In this document: positions 39,405 to 47,649 of the stretch, piece by piece
Layout: each line of letters opens with the position of its first letter
Numbering within the stretch: position 1 is the stretch's first letter
From: Nostoc sp. ATCC 53789
GTDB taxonomy: Bacteria; Cyanobacteriota; Cyanobacteriia; Cyanobacteriales; Nostocaceae
Assembly (NCBI RefSeq): GCF_009873495.1
Contig: NZ_CP046706.1
Location: 124,001-188,000, forward strand
Reading direction: 5' to 3'
DNA length: 64,000 bases
Translations under genes and position numbers: made by a program
The notes under the pieces: generated by a model
Seen by the model: only the letters and a program-made list of their open reading frames with translations
What the model was told of the DNA's origin: nothing
The model's database searches: none

Positions 39405-40145
39405 TGGCGATCAAAAATTATCTCAGGCTTAAACACTTGCAGGATTCCTTTATCTAATTTTTGCTCATCGAAACAGTGCTGAGTACCTAGTTAGATTCCT
39501 AAGTAAGAAAGCAATAATTGCATCCAGTACAGTCAGTCTGTACCCCTACGGGGATCTTGCTACGCATAGCGTCTCTAAAAGTTGCCCCTGCTTTTAAGCC
39601 CTGGTGTCTATTAAAGAATTAATTGTCAGTTTTAAATAATTAGTGTCCAAACGCATCGGAGAAAAGTTTGAGTTTTTGGGGAGCAAGTTTTACCCGTTTC
39701 TTGAAGAATTTTTTATAGAGCAATCAAACCACTCTCAAAAAATAAACTGAAAATGACTCTATAGTTTTATGTCGTTATAGCGATGAAAAAGCGGGCTATT
39801 CCGATAAGCTTGATTTGGCATGAAAGCAACAGAAGCAGGGAAGAATTTTGTACAAGTTTCTTAAAATAAGCACCTTTTCCCGTTTTCTTTAACCCAAACC
39901 TACACCTGTAATATTTATGTAGTAAACTGTTAGAAGTATGCTCTTTGACCTGTTGTATTACTGATTAACTATAAAGTCATTATTGGTTTATTTTTTCACC
40001 TATTTTTAGGTTTTTCTTTTAGAGGTGTATTTTTAGGGGGAACCACAAAAAAAGATACCAGCCTTGTTCTTAATTGCTCGTTGTGTGGCGTGGATCTGGA
40101 TCGTACTTTCGTATCTTTATGAGCGGGTCTGCATAGCTGCGAAAA
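39405..40145. other. Intergenic region
   Basis: No convincing gene. A repeat fragment GTACCCCTACGGGGATCTTG then CTACGCATAGCGTCTC (39541-39577) belongs to a common cyanobacterial interspersed family. The rest is AT-rich and presumably carries the recombinase promoter or a recombination site. Confidence 0.4.
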
Positions 40146-40883
40146 TTGCACCCCGTAGCAATTCCTGTCCCGTGGACTGGGATAATAAGAACAGGGCGGG
40201 GTGTTGATGGGACAGCAACCTTGAAAATTGATAGGCATGGTCAAGCAAAGATTCTGTCTTTGCAGGAAATCCAACTTCTGTTCTCGCAGGGGGTAGACTC
40301 GCTACGAGACAAAGCGCTGTTTGCGGTGATGCTTTACACAGCGTGTCGAGTGAACGAAGCAGTGACGTTGCTTAAGCGCGACGTATATGATGCCAAAGGA
40401 AAAGTCAGAGCCAAAATCATCTTTCGCAAAGGTAACACGAAAGGGAAACTGGCTACCCGTGCCATCCCGGTAATTCAAGAATTGCGAGTCAGGTTGCAAG
40501 CATATAAACCGCGTGATGATTCTCCTTGGCTGTTCCCTGGAAATGCTGACCACTCAAGAGCCAATAACCACCTGCACCGGGATTCGGCATTGTGGATATT
40601 GCGAGTCGCTTGCAAAAAAATAGGAGTTGAAGGCATAAGCTCTCACAGCTTTCGGCGCACAGCACTCACCTCGATGAGTAATGCCGGAATTCCCTTAAGA
40701 GTGATTCAGGAAATCTCTGGGCATCGCACGTTGGACGAGCTGTACAAGTACCTGGAGGTGAGAGAAGATCAAGTATTGGGAGCGGTATCATCTTTAGCAC
40801 TACTTGCTCCGGTTGATGAAGACGACTTCGGGAAATCCTGGTTAGTCGAAGTGACCGATAATTCAGTAAAGAAAAGGCATTGA
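40146..40883 (+). CDS. Tyrosine recombinase (integrase/XerC-type)
   Basis: The catalytic residues are visible: R68 in TACRVNEA, H167 and R170 in SHSFRRTALT, H193 in SGHRTLDEL and Y202 in KYLEV, with a basic strand (IIFRKGNTKGK) between. It cleaves and rejoins DNA at specific sites, and could resolve plasmid multimers or integrate the element. At most 245 aa, it lacks the usual N-terminal core-binding domain; the TTG at 40146 or a later TTG near 40222 may be the start. It is therefore a catalytic-domain-only recombinase, truncated or of the short type often found on plasmids. Confidence 0.85.
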   Translation: MHPVAIPVPWTGIIRTGRGVDGTATLKIDRHGQAKILSLQEIQLLFSQGVDSLRDKALFAVMLYTACRVNEAVTLLKRDVYDAKGKVRAKIIFRKGNTKGKLATRAIPVIQELRVRLQAYKPRDDSPWLFPGNADHSRANNHLHRDSALWILRVACKKIGVEGISSHSFRRTALTSMSNAGIPLRVIQEISGHRTLDELYKYLEVREDQVLGAVSSLALLAPVDEDDFGKSWLVEVTDNSVKKRH

Positions 40884-40985
40884 CCCCATTTTACCAAAAA
40901 ATCGATTTAGCAAAGCAGCATCAGCGCAATTGCTGAAAGCAAAAGTAGAAATTGCTTCAATGATGCGGTTAGTTATGACGAAAGT

Positions 40986-43900
40986 TTAGGAGAACTCCAT
41001 CGGCAACACCTCTTCACTTAGCAAGGCATAAAATTCCGGGACAAGAGATTCCACAAGTCGCAGTTCACTCGCTGCGATCGCCTCAAGCTCCAGCACCGTC
41101 TCCCACCGCAAATCACTCTGCCATCGTTTGAGAATGCCTTTAATTGCGTCCACTCCACGAGAAATGCCAGAGCGAAGTATTTCTACGCAATGGAGTAAGG
41201 TAGTGCGAACGGTCGGAGGCGACTCAAATTCGGTAGTATCCTCCCCTTGCCAATGGGAGTTCCCTATAGCATTAGGGGGGGGTGTGGATACGGCCTGCTG
41301 ATTGGGGGTTACACTATACGCAGCAGGGGTTTGAGCAGCATAATAGGTTCGATTTTCTTTTTGATTACGCTTTTCCACGCGATGAGCAATTACATGCATT
41401 GCAAATTCTAATTCCTCTTTAGATAAAGAAAAAAGTTTCACTTGTTGACCGCGCTTGCCCTGCTTGCGGAAAGTCAGTTTTAGCCCCAGCTGCTCTACTA
41501 AAGTAGCTAGCAACCAAATAGGTTTACAGTCTAGGGGAATAGTAAACCCAAGAATTGCTTTGACGTGAGCAGCACAATGTATAGCGATCTCCGTCATCTT
41601 GAGCAAAGTGGGGTCATCGGCGGTAACTTCATCACCCTTCATTAAACTTAAGAGAATTTGATGCAGTCCCAGGTTAAATCTAGCCAGCCACCGTGCGGAA
41701 TAATTGCCCCAATCGATGCACAAAGGTAGATTGTCGCGCTCGGTGCGGTCTTTTTGGGTGACAATTGTTGGTGGTGTAGGATAACTTTGCCCGGTTTTGG
41801 GGTCAGTAAACGATTCTTCGGGTGGGGCTAAAATTGCCTCAAGTCCAGCGATCGCTCTAATTAATCGACCACCTTTATCCATTTCTACGAGCGATTCGGT
41901 TACTTCGATGCCGTAAGAATCAGAAATGCGGAACTTTTCACATTCAAAAATTTCATTAGGGTCAAGGTAATCTTTGCTCTGACGGGCACGGTACTCGCTC
42001 AAAGTAATATTCTTGGCCTTGGCAACAGCCGAATTGTGGGCACTATCCAAAGCTTGTGCTGCTGCTTTTAGACTTTCAAGAGATTGAGGATCTGAATCAC
42101 TGCCCACATATATAAATGTATTGCCCATTTCGGTGAGGAGCGATCGCAAGTCATCACGCAGATTATTCAGAGAATAGTGGCGGTTAGCCATAATTTGGCA
42201 GTAAGCCTCAAGCGCCCAATCTTTCTCTGCGCCCCGCTTACCCGTTTCTCTGTCAATTCGCAACAGAAAAGCGGTCATTTCATTGGTTTGGAGCAAGCGC
42301 TCTTTAATCTTAGTAGCATTGGTATCCTTGTAACCAAAGGGAGGACGCTTTGCCACCCAAATATGAAACGGGACTTTTGGACGATAACGGTAAAGCTGTT
42401 GGGCGCATTCAGTAGCAGTTTGGGAAACGCCGTGAAACACACCAAATACTAAGTCAAAATGATACTCAGAAATATCGACACCAGTACCGAGACTGGGAGA
42501 GGCGAACAAGGCATCAAAGTTTTTGACGGCGTTGGTGATATCTTTGATGAAAGCGACATTCTCATCACTGCCAGAATTGTCAGAGTGAACCGACCAGATA
42601 CGCCATGAAGTCCTACGGACTGGGCAAGGGGTAAGGGGTAAGGGGGAAAGGGTGGAGGAATCTGTTAATTCTTCCTTTACCCCTTCCCCTTTAACCTTTT
42701 CCCCGCCAAGTTCACTTGGCGAACTACTAGATTCTTCGTAGTTGATAGTAAAGGATTTGTCGAGTTTTTTGATGAAACGCTTACTGTCACTAGCAACCAT
42801 AACTTTTTCTCCAAGCATCAACGCTGCCGAGATTTGGGCGACTATGGCGCTTGAATTATCCCCCTCGTACCAATAAATTGTGCGTGAACCGTTTCGCCAC
42901 TCGTTTTTAATGATGTAAGGTACTTCACCGAGTGGTCGCATGGAGCGGAAGAAATCCACAGTCAGGTCATCCATGTGTGCATCAGCGATGACGACCAGTG
43001 GCGCATTGTATACTATATATTCCAGTACCTCCAAAATGGCGGCGCGATGCTGTTTGCAAGTATTACTGTGTAGTAAGTGAGTGAGGTATTGGCAGGTTTC
43101 ATCTATAAATATGCAGCCGTAGGTGAGAGACTGAGTATTCAGCTTATGCAAGCTGTCGATAGTAATACTAAGGGCTTGAGCCTGGGCTAAACCTGTGTAA
43201 CCCAAGTCTGAATACATTGCCGTCTGCAAACGTTCGGCAAGATTTTTCAACAAGTTAACCCGATGTCCATTGTTGAGGAACCGCGCGTCGGGGTTTTGGT
43301 CACGCCACCAGCGCATGAGTTGGGTTTTCCCTGTACCCATGTCGCTCCACAGTACGACTAATCCTTTTTCTGGAAAACGGAAGGATTTTTTGGGAGCAGG
43401 GGAGGCTCTTGGGCAGGGGGGCAAGGGGGCAGGGGGGAAAGAATTTATACAAAAACTCTCCTTTGCTCCACTACTTTCCTGCTCCACTACTTTCCTGCTC
43501 CCCTGCTCCCCTGCTCCTTTAACACAGGGGGTAAACAATTTTTCTTCTGCGATATCATAAAGTGGCGGGACAGATGAACATTTTTCCTCCAGATCCGGAA
43601 TGCAGAGTGCTTGGGTCAAATATTTAATATTGACTGTGACATCTGGTTTGTACTTACTTAGTCCCCATTTTTTCGCCCGATACGAGCGCTGGTAATCGGC
43701 AAGTGATTTGGCATCGTCTATAATTGCAGTTAGTAGTGCATTGGCATCTTCACTGCGACTAACTACAAAATCATCAACGCCTTTTTCTGGCCCCGGCAGT
43801 AATGCAACTTCACATTCAGAACCTGCCGATTCGATTGCTTTTGCAGTGCGAACAGTGGCTTGAAACACCGACCATCTGGTTTTAGAAGAAGTTTCGTAGT

Positions 43901-44594
43901 CAAATAAAATAATGAACTTGCGTCCCGCCTGAGCCATTGGTACTAAGTCAGGATGCAACCGTTCATCAAAATCCTGTTTGCCCACGCGCCCGTTCCAAAT
44001 TCCCGGAAGTGCGATCGCTACAAACCCCAGACTCAGCAAGCAAGCAGCCTTTTTTTCCCCTTCGCATAAGATAATCGGAATTTCTGGGTGTTGCTTTATC
44101 CACTCCCAAAATATTAGTGGATTGAGTTTATCCAACAGGCGCAGCGCTAAAAGTGAATGATAGCGCTTAATTAAATAACGCTTTGCAACTCTGTCCCAGA
44201 TAGGGTTAGCGACATCAAAGTAGGTAACGCGGTTGGGAGTTTTGGGGGGTGACTCGTATTTGACGGGTTTCCCTTTTTGCCAATCAATGCGAGGAAAGTT
44301 GGGCTTGATCCTTCCCCACTCCATTGGTTGCCAGTTTTTGAATGGGTCAAGTGATTGAATCCACGTCCCACCCAGTAATAGATGCTGATACAGCTTTAAG
44401 TATCCATCTGTTACCCGACCCGCATTCTTACGTGGGATTTTATCAGATATGAACAGGAAATCATAAACTGATTCTCCCTCTACATGGAAAAAGTTGCGCT
44501 CAATCAACGCCGGATGAATGGCGCTACCAGCTAACAACTCATGGTATTCCGCAGCCGTGAGATTGTTTGGATATTCAGTTGTCGCTGAATTCAT
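40986..44594 (-). CDS. Plasmid replication protein: DUF3854 (Toprim-like) plus helicase, 1202 aa
   Basis: Residues 1-300 are a DUF3854 module with ILCEGEKKA (175-183), FDYE (231-234) and GPEKGVDDF (268-276), the acidic motifs of Toprim-type primases. A helicase part has Walker A SDMGTGKTQ (417-425) and a CIFIDETCQYL Walker B. The C-terminal 500 residues are unassigned. Two interspersed hairpin repeats are translated in frame (near residues 357-400 and 625-665). Primase-helicase fusions of this kind are typical of cyanobacterial plasmid replication proteins, so this is the likely Rep. The start overlaps the 110-aa ORF stop (ATGA), so Rep translation is coupled to it. The origin may lie upstream, in 44924-45593. 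Confidence 0.75.
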   Translation of the reverse strand: MNSATTEYPNNLTAAEYHELLAGSAIHPALIERNFFHVEGESVYDFLFISDKIPRKNAGRVTDGYLKLYQHLLLGGTWIQSLDPFKNWQPMEWGRIKPNFPRIDWQKGKPVKYESPPKTPNRVTYFDVANPIWDRVAKRYLIKRYHSLLALRLLDKLNPLIFWEWIKQHPEIPIILCEGEKKAACLLSLGFVAIALPGIWNGRVGKQDFDERLHPDLVPMAQAGRKFIILFDYETSSKTRWSVFQATVRTAKAIESAGSECEVALLPGPEKGVDDFVVSRSEDANALLTAIIDDAKSLADYQRSYRAKKWGLSKYKPDVTVNIKYLTQALCIPDLEEKCSSVPPLYDIAEEKLFTPCVKGAGEQGSRKVVEQESSGAKESFCINSFPPAPLPPCPRASPAPKKSFRFPEKGLVVLWSDMGTGKTQLMRWWRDQNPDARFLNNGHRVNLLKNLAERLQTAMYSDLGYTGLAQAQALSITIDSLHKLNTQSLTYGCIFIDETCQYLTHLLHSNTCKQHRAAILEVLEYIVYNAPLVVIADAHMDDLTVDFFRSMRPLGEVPYIIKNEWRNGSRTIYWYEGDNSSAIVAQISAALMLGEKVMVASDSKRFIKKLDKSFTINYEESSSSPSELGGEKVKGEGVKEELTDSSTLSPLPLTPCPVRRTSWRIWSVHSDNSGSDENVAFIKDITNAVKNFDALFASPSLGTGVDISEYHFDLVFGVFHGVSQTATECAQQLYRYRPKVPFHIWVAKRPPFGYKDTNATKIKERLLQTNEMTAFLLRIDRETGKRGAEKDWALEAYCQIMANRHYSLNNLRDDLRSLLTEMGNTFIYVGSDSDPQSLESLKAAAQALDSAHNSAVAKAKNITLSEYRARQSKDYLDPNEIFECEKFRISDSYGIEVTESLVEMDKGGRLIRAIAGLEAILAPPEESFTDPKTGQSYPTPPTIVTQKDRTERDNLPLCIDWGNYSARWLARFNLGLHQILLSLMKGDEVTADDPTLLKMTEIAIHCAAHVKAILGFTIPLDCKPIWLLATLVEQLGLKLTFRKQGKRGQQVKLFSLSKEELEFAMHVIAHRVEKRNQKENRTYYAAQTPAAYSVTPNQQAVSTPPPNAIGNSHWQGEDTTEFESPPTVRTTLLHCVEILRSGISRGVDAIKGILKRWQSDLRWETVLELEAIAASELRLVESLVPEFYALLSEEVLPMEFS
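42620..42712. repeat. In-frame hairpin repeat inside the Rep gene (1)
   Basis: GGGGTAAGGGGTAAGGGGG (42626-42644) faces CTTTACCCCTTCCCCTTTAA (42673-42692); the arms pair approximately. It is translated without stops as a Ser/Leu/Pro-rich linker in the Rep protein. Confidence 0.65.
43390..43530. repeat. In-frame hairpin repeat inside the Rep gene (2)
   Basis: GGAGCAGGGGAGGCTC then GGCAGGGGGGCAAGGGGGCA (43393-43432) faces CTGCTCCCCTGCTCCCCTGC (43495-43514). It encodes a Gly/Pro/Cys-rich linker between the DUF3854 and helicase parts of Rep. Confidence 0.65.
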
Positions 44595-44923
44595 CGGTTC
44601 TCTCCTCGGAATCCCTTGGAGAGAACTCTTTCAAGCTGCGAAACGCAAGGTTTAGTAGTCTGCCAACCCAAAATTGCTGGGTGGAGGTCGGCGCTTGTGC
44701 AGGGGAGCAGGGGAGCAGAGGAGAGGCTTATACAAGTTCTTTCCCCTCTGCCCCTCTGCCCCTCTGCCCCTCTGCTAACCTCCATGCAAAGTTGACTTGC
44801 CAGACTACTAGCCTGGATATTCCGAAAATTTCCCTTCGTCACAGCACAAAATTGCCATGCGAAAGCTGCACTCGACCCCATGCGCTCTAACACTGCGCTC
44901 TTGGGGCGTTCTCTGTTTGTCAT
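44591..44923 (-). CDS. Leader ORF translationally coupled to Rep
   Basis: The 110-aa frame starts MTNRERPKSAVLERMGSSAA and ends with a TGA overlapping the Rep ATG. Its middle (EVSRGAEGQRGRGERTCISL) comes from a GGGGAGCAGGGG-type repeat, so part of it is acquired sequence. The first 46 residues look protein-like. Coupling by ATGA overlap suggests that translating this ORF controls Rep output, as leader peptides do on other plasmids. It could also be a non-functional frame that only provides coupling. Confidence 0.5.
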   Translation of the reverse strand: MTNRERPKSAVLERMGSSAAFAWQFCAVTKGNFRNIQASSLASQLCMEVSRGAEGQRGRGERTCISLSSAPLLPCTSADLHPAILGWQTTKPCVSQLERVLSKGFRGENR

Positions 44924-45593
44924 GATATTTTCCCCTGATAACTCGGTTTACAAGTTCAGAGGGGGTTGCATCAGTTAACAGTTAACAGTTATCTAATCTT
45001 GGACTCTACTCCCAACTAGTAACTGGTAATTGGCAACTGTTATTCGTGCTGCTACTGCTTTTAACTACAAAATTTGGAACATTTTCTTAACAAAACTTAA
45101 CTTGACACAAAAATATTAATTTTGACAGCCAAAAGTGCCACACAAAACTAGGCGTTTCGTGTGACTTCTCGTATAATACGAGAAGCAGCGCAAATTTTAT
45201 CTCATCTGACCAGTTAGTGGAATGCAAGTCGCCAAACTTTAAACGCCACTGTCTTGGTTGCTTTGAGATAATCCCGCTCTGAAATTATTCAGTTTTTTGC
45301 TCTTTGGACAAAGCGCTTACTCCTTAGTGGCATTTTGTCCTTTAAATTTTTGGTGCTATTGTATATCTCCCTCCATTTCTTGTTCGTTTTAATCTTACAG
45401 AACTTCTGGTCATCTGGTATCTGGCGTTGTTTTGATTTTTACTTGCGGCCTCCATATTTGCTAAAGATTGCTTTAGGGGTAATCGAGGGTTGGTAGCACC
45501 TCTGTGTAGGGTGTGATTACCCTGGCTCAAGCAGTACCAGTCATGACTTTTGCCTCTGGTTTAAGCTTGCGCTCGAAATTTATTTGTATATTC
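44924..45593. other. Replication-control or origin candidate region upstream of Rep
   Basis: No convincing gene (a 62-aa minus-strand frame at 45342-45530 is doubtful). It contains TTAACAGTTAACAG-type repeats (44975-44990), a 21-bp palindrome (45165-45185) and AT-rich DNA with TTGACA-like strings (near 45105 and 45122). Such a segment directly upstream of Rep is where an origin, Rep operator or antisense control RNA would be expected. Confidence 0.35.
45165..45185. promoter_or_regulatory. 21-bp palindrome overlapping a TATAAT box
   Basis: Arms CTTCTCGTAT and ATACGAGAAG flank a single A; the centre reads TATAAT (45172-45177) on the plus strand. A repressor bound here would block a promoter. 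It lies about 240 bases upstream of the 110-aa leader ORF. Confidence 0.5.
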
Positions 45594-47099
45594 TTATGAT
45601 GCCAACGCTAAATTGGATGAAGCGTTGGATGTGTATACCAATCCTTGTGGATCTGTTTTAATATACTTCTTCACCACTGGTTCTAAATTAAAGCTGATTT
45701 CTTCTGTAATAGGATCTTTGATAGTTTCAATTAATGAGTGTTTTTCAAGTACCTCTAATGCCTTAATTAGCTCAAATTTTGAAACTGGCGTTTGCTGTTC
45801 ACGATTCATGTCATTTAATAATTTATCAAAGCCAACGTATTGTGAATTTAAAGTTACTTCCTCTGTTAAATAAATCATAATTCGCTTCTGAGTTTTGCTC
45901 AATAATTGACTAAATACATGATTAAGCATTTCTTGAAACTGGTCACTAACTAATGTAGTTGGGTTTTCAAAAAACTTTTCAGTGCTACCTCCAAAAAAGT
46001 GATGAATCCGATTAACTACTGCTTTTAATTCGGAAGGATTACCTCTATAAGTTTTAATTAAATCATTGCATTTTTCTTGATCTATTAATCCTTTGCTAGA
46101 TAAAAGCTGTAACGCAGCGTCTGCCTCTAACCCTTCAATTCTAAGAAAATCGATAGGTAATTCAGCTGCTATTAAACTCTCAATCTCATCAGGAAAAACT
46201 CGGCTAGTTATTATTACGCAGCTTTGACACAGCTCCTCTGTTAAGCGACGAAAAAATAATCCATAGTCTCGTCGATACTGAAAGTTACTTGTTTGAAATA
46301 AAGCTTCAGATGCATCCAATACGAGCAAGCAGCGACGTGATTGCAACTGCTTGATCAATATCGAAATCATAGACTGTGTATGCTCAGGCAAGCTTGAAGA
46401 TATTTCTGTAGGTTCGATTAACTCTATCAAATCACCTACTAAGTCTTGAACTAATGGTGCGTGGGCCACCGATTTCCAGATTAAACAATCAAATCTAGGC
46501 TGAGACTCCAAACTAAGTTCTTCTAATAGTTTTGCTGCTAATGCGCTTTTGCCAATTCCTGCTGCCCCTACTAGCAATATGGATCTCTGCTTAATCGCTA
46601 ACTCTTTTAAATGTATTAGTTCTTGTACACGACCATAGAAACTGGAAACATCAGGTGATTTAGTACCAATCACTTGTATCCGATTCTTAGCAGGGTATGT
46701 TTGTTGTTCATGTATGGCATCTTGAAACTGATACTTTTTTGTTACTCGCTCTAAAAAATACCGCAAGCTTTGTTTTTCAACTCGTTCGCCATCTCCAATC
46801 GTTGTTGAAAGCATATTCCACAGGGGAGAGGCTACTCGTCGTTGCAAGTAGTTAAGACTATAAGTCGAATTGCTTGCTACATCCTTATACTCCTTTCCAT
46901 CCCAAGCTGCTTTAATAACAAGAATCTCAGGCGGAGACAAGCGTTTGCGCCTTTCGGTTAACACTAAGTTGTCTACTACAGCCAAGGCATCTTCAAAAGT
47001 TACATCTGCTGAAAATCTTTGCCCTAAAACTTTCTGTTCTTTCACAAGAACAGAGGAAGCGTTAGTAGACTTAAGTCTTGATTCAGCACTAAAATCCAT
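45594..47099 (-). CDS. HTH-STAND NTPase (vMAP-type N-terminus plus NB-ARC)
   Basis: The N-terminal 120 residues (TFEDALAVVDNLVLTERRKR, then YSLNYLQRRVASPLWNMLS) match the helix-turn-helix start of cyanobacterial vWA-MoxR-associated proteins. An NB-ARC NTPase follows, with Walker A GAAGIGKS (178-185), Walker B CLLVLDASE (about 258-266), CVIITSR and a winged-helix part. STAND proteins switch on by NTP-driven oligomerisation. Such proteins usually end in WD40 or TPR sensor repeats; this 501-aa one ends soon after the winged helix, so it is a short form lacking the sensor. It is a monocistronic minus-strand gene beside a kinase gene. Confidence 0.8.
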   Translation of the reverse strand: MDFSAESRLKSTNASSVLVKEQKVLGQRFSADVTFEDALAVVDNLVLTERRKRLSPPEILVIKAAWDGKEYKDVASNSTYSLNYLQRRVASPLWNMLSTTIGDGERVEKQSLRYFLERVTKKYQFQDAIHEQQTYPAKNRIQVIGTKSPDVSSFYGRVQELIHLKELAIKQRSILLVGAAGIGKSALAAKLLEELSLESQPRFDCLIWKSVAHAPLVQDLVGDLIELIEPTEISSSLPEHTQSMISILIKQLQSRRCLLVLDASEALFQTSNFQYRRDYGLFFRRLTEELCQSCVIITSRVFPDEIESLIAAELPIDFLRIEGLEADAALQLLSSKGLIDQEKCNDLIKTYRGNPSELKAVVNRIHHFFGGSTEKFFENPTTLVSDQFQEMLNHVFSQLLSKTQKRIMIYLTEEVTLNSQYVGFDKLLNDMNREQQTPVSKFELIKALEVLEKHSLIETIKDPITEEISFNLEPVVKKYIKTDPQGLVYTSNASSNLALAS

Positions 47100-47649
47100 A
47101 TCTTTATAATTTTTGTTAGTGTATTTATCTATGAGGATTTTTTATTGTAGATTAGAGCTAGCTCAAGTAAAAAGTATACTGCACCTCTAAAAATATACTG
47201 CACTTTTATGATACTTGAGCGTTGTTCATAATTGTTTACATTACACATTTATCATAATATTTTCTAATAAAACCACTTAGACCTTCAAATAGGTCAGCAA
47301 CCCTTAGTTTCTTGCCGAGGTCTTTAGCTCGGATTTATCACTCGTTTTCTCAAACCCTTAAATAACGTAAATTCAGGCGTTTCACACTGGATCAAAATTT
47401 TTAGCTGTCAGAAATGACTGAAAGATATTTTGGGTAGAGGTTACGATGAATCTGATGCCTGCGGTAAGCGTAGCCATTGTGGGACTTGTGAGAAATGTGG
47501 GTTTAGGCAACTAATATTTAAGTTTTAGCTGATCAGACTACTAAATACTACATAAAGCTGACGATTATGAATACACATGTACAAAATAAATATTTACTAG
47601 GTAAGTCTTCATGTTTTAAACCCGGAGGAGGAAGGCGCGAGGAAGTTTT
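47100..47649. promoter_or_regulatory. Divergent promoter region between STAND and kinase genes
   Basis: Two copies of TATACTGCAC (47175-47184 and 47199-47208, each followed by CT or TT) lie near the STAND start. A Cys-rich fragment (SHCGTCEKCGFRQ) can be read at about 47475-47516 but lacks a start and is probably a fossil. A GGAGGAAGGCG stretch precedes the kinase GTG. No intact gene is present. Confidence 0.4.

Noticed and set aside
45342..45530. 62-aa minus-strand ORF upstream of Rep
   Set aside because: Basic and low in hydrophobic residues, no ribosome-binding site and no family resemblance; left as doubtful.
47475..47516. Cys-rich fragment resembling a QueC-type C-terminus
   Set aside because: Only about 14 residues match and there is no start; it may be chance or a repeat.
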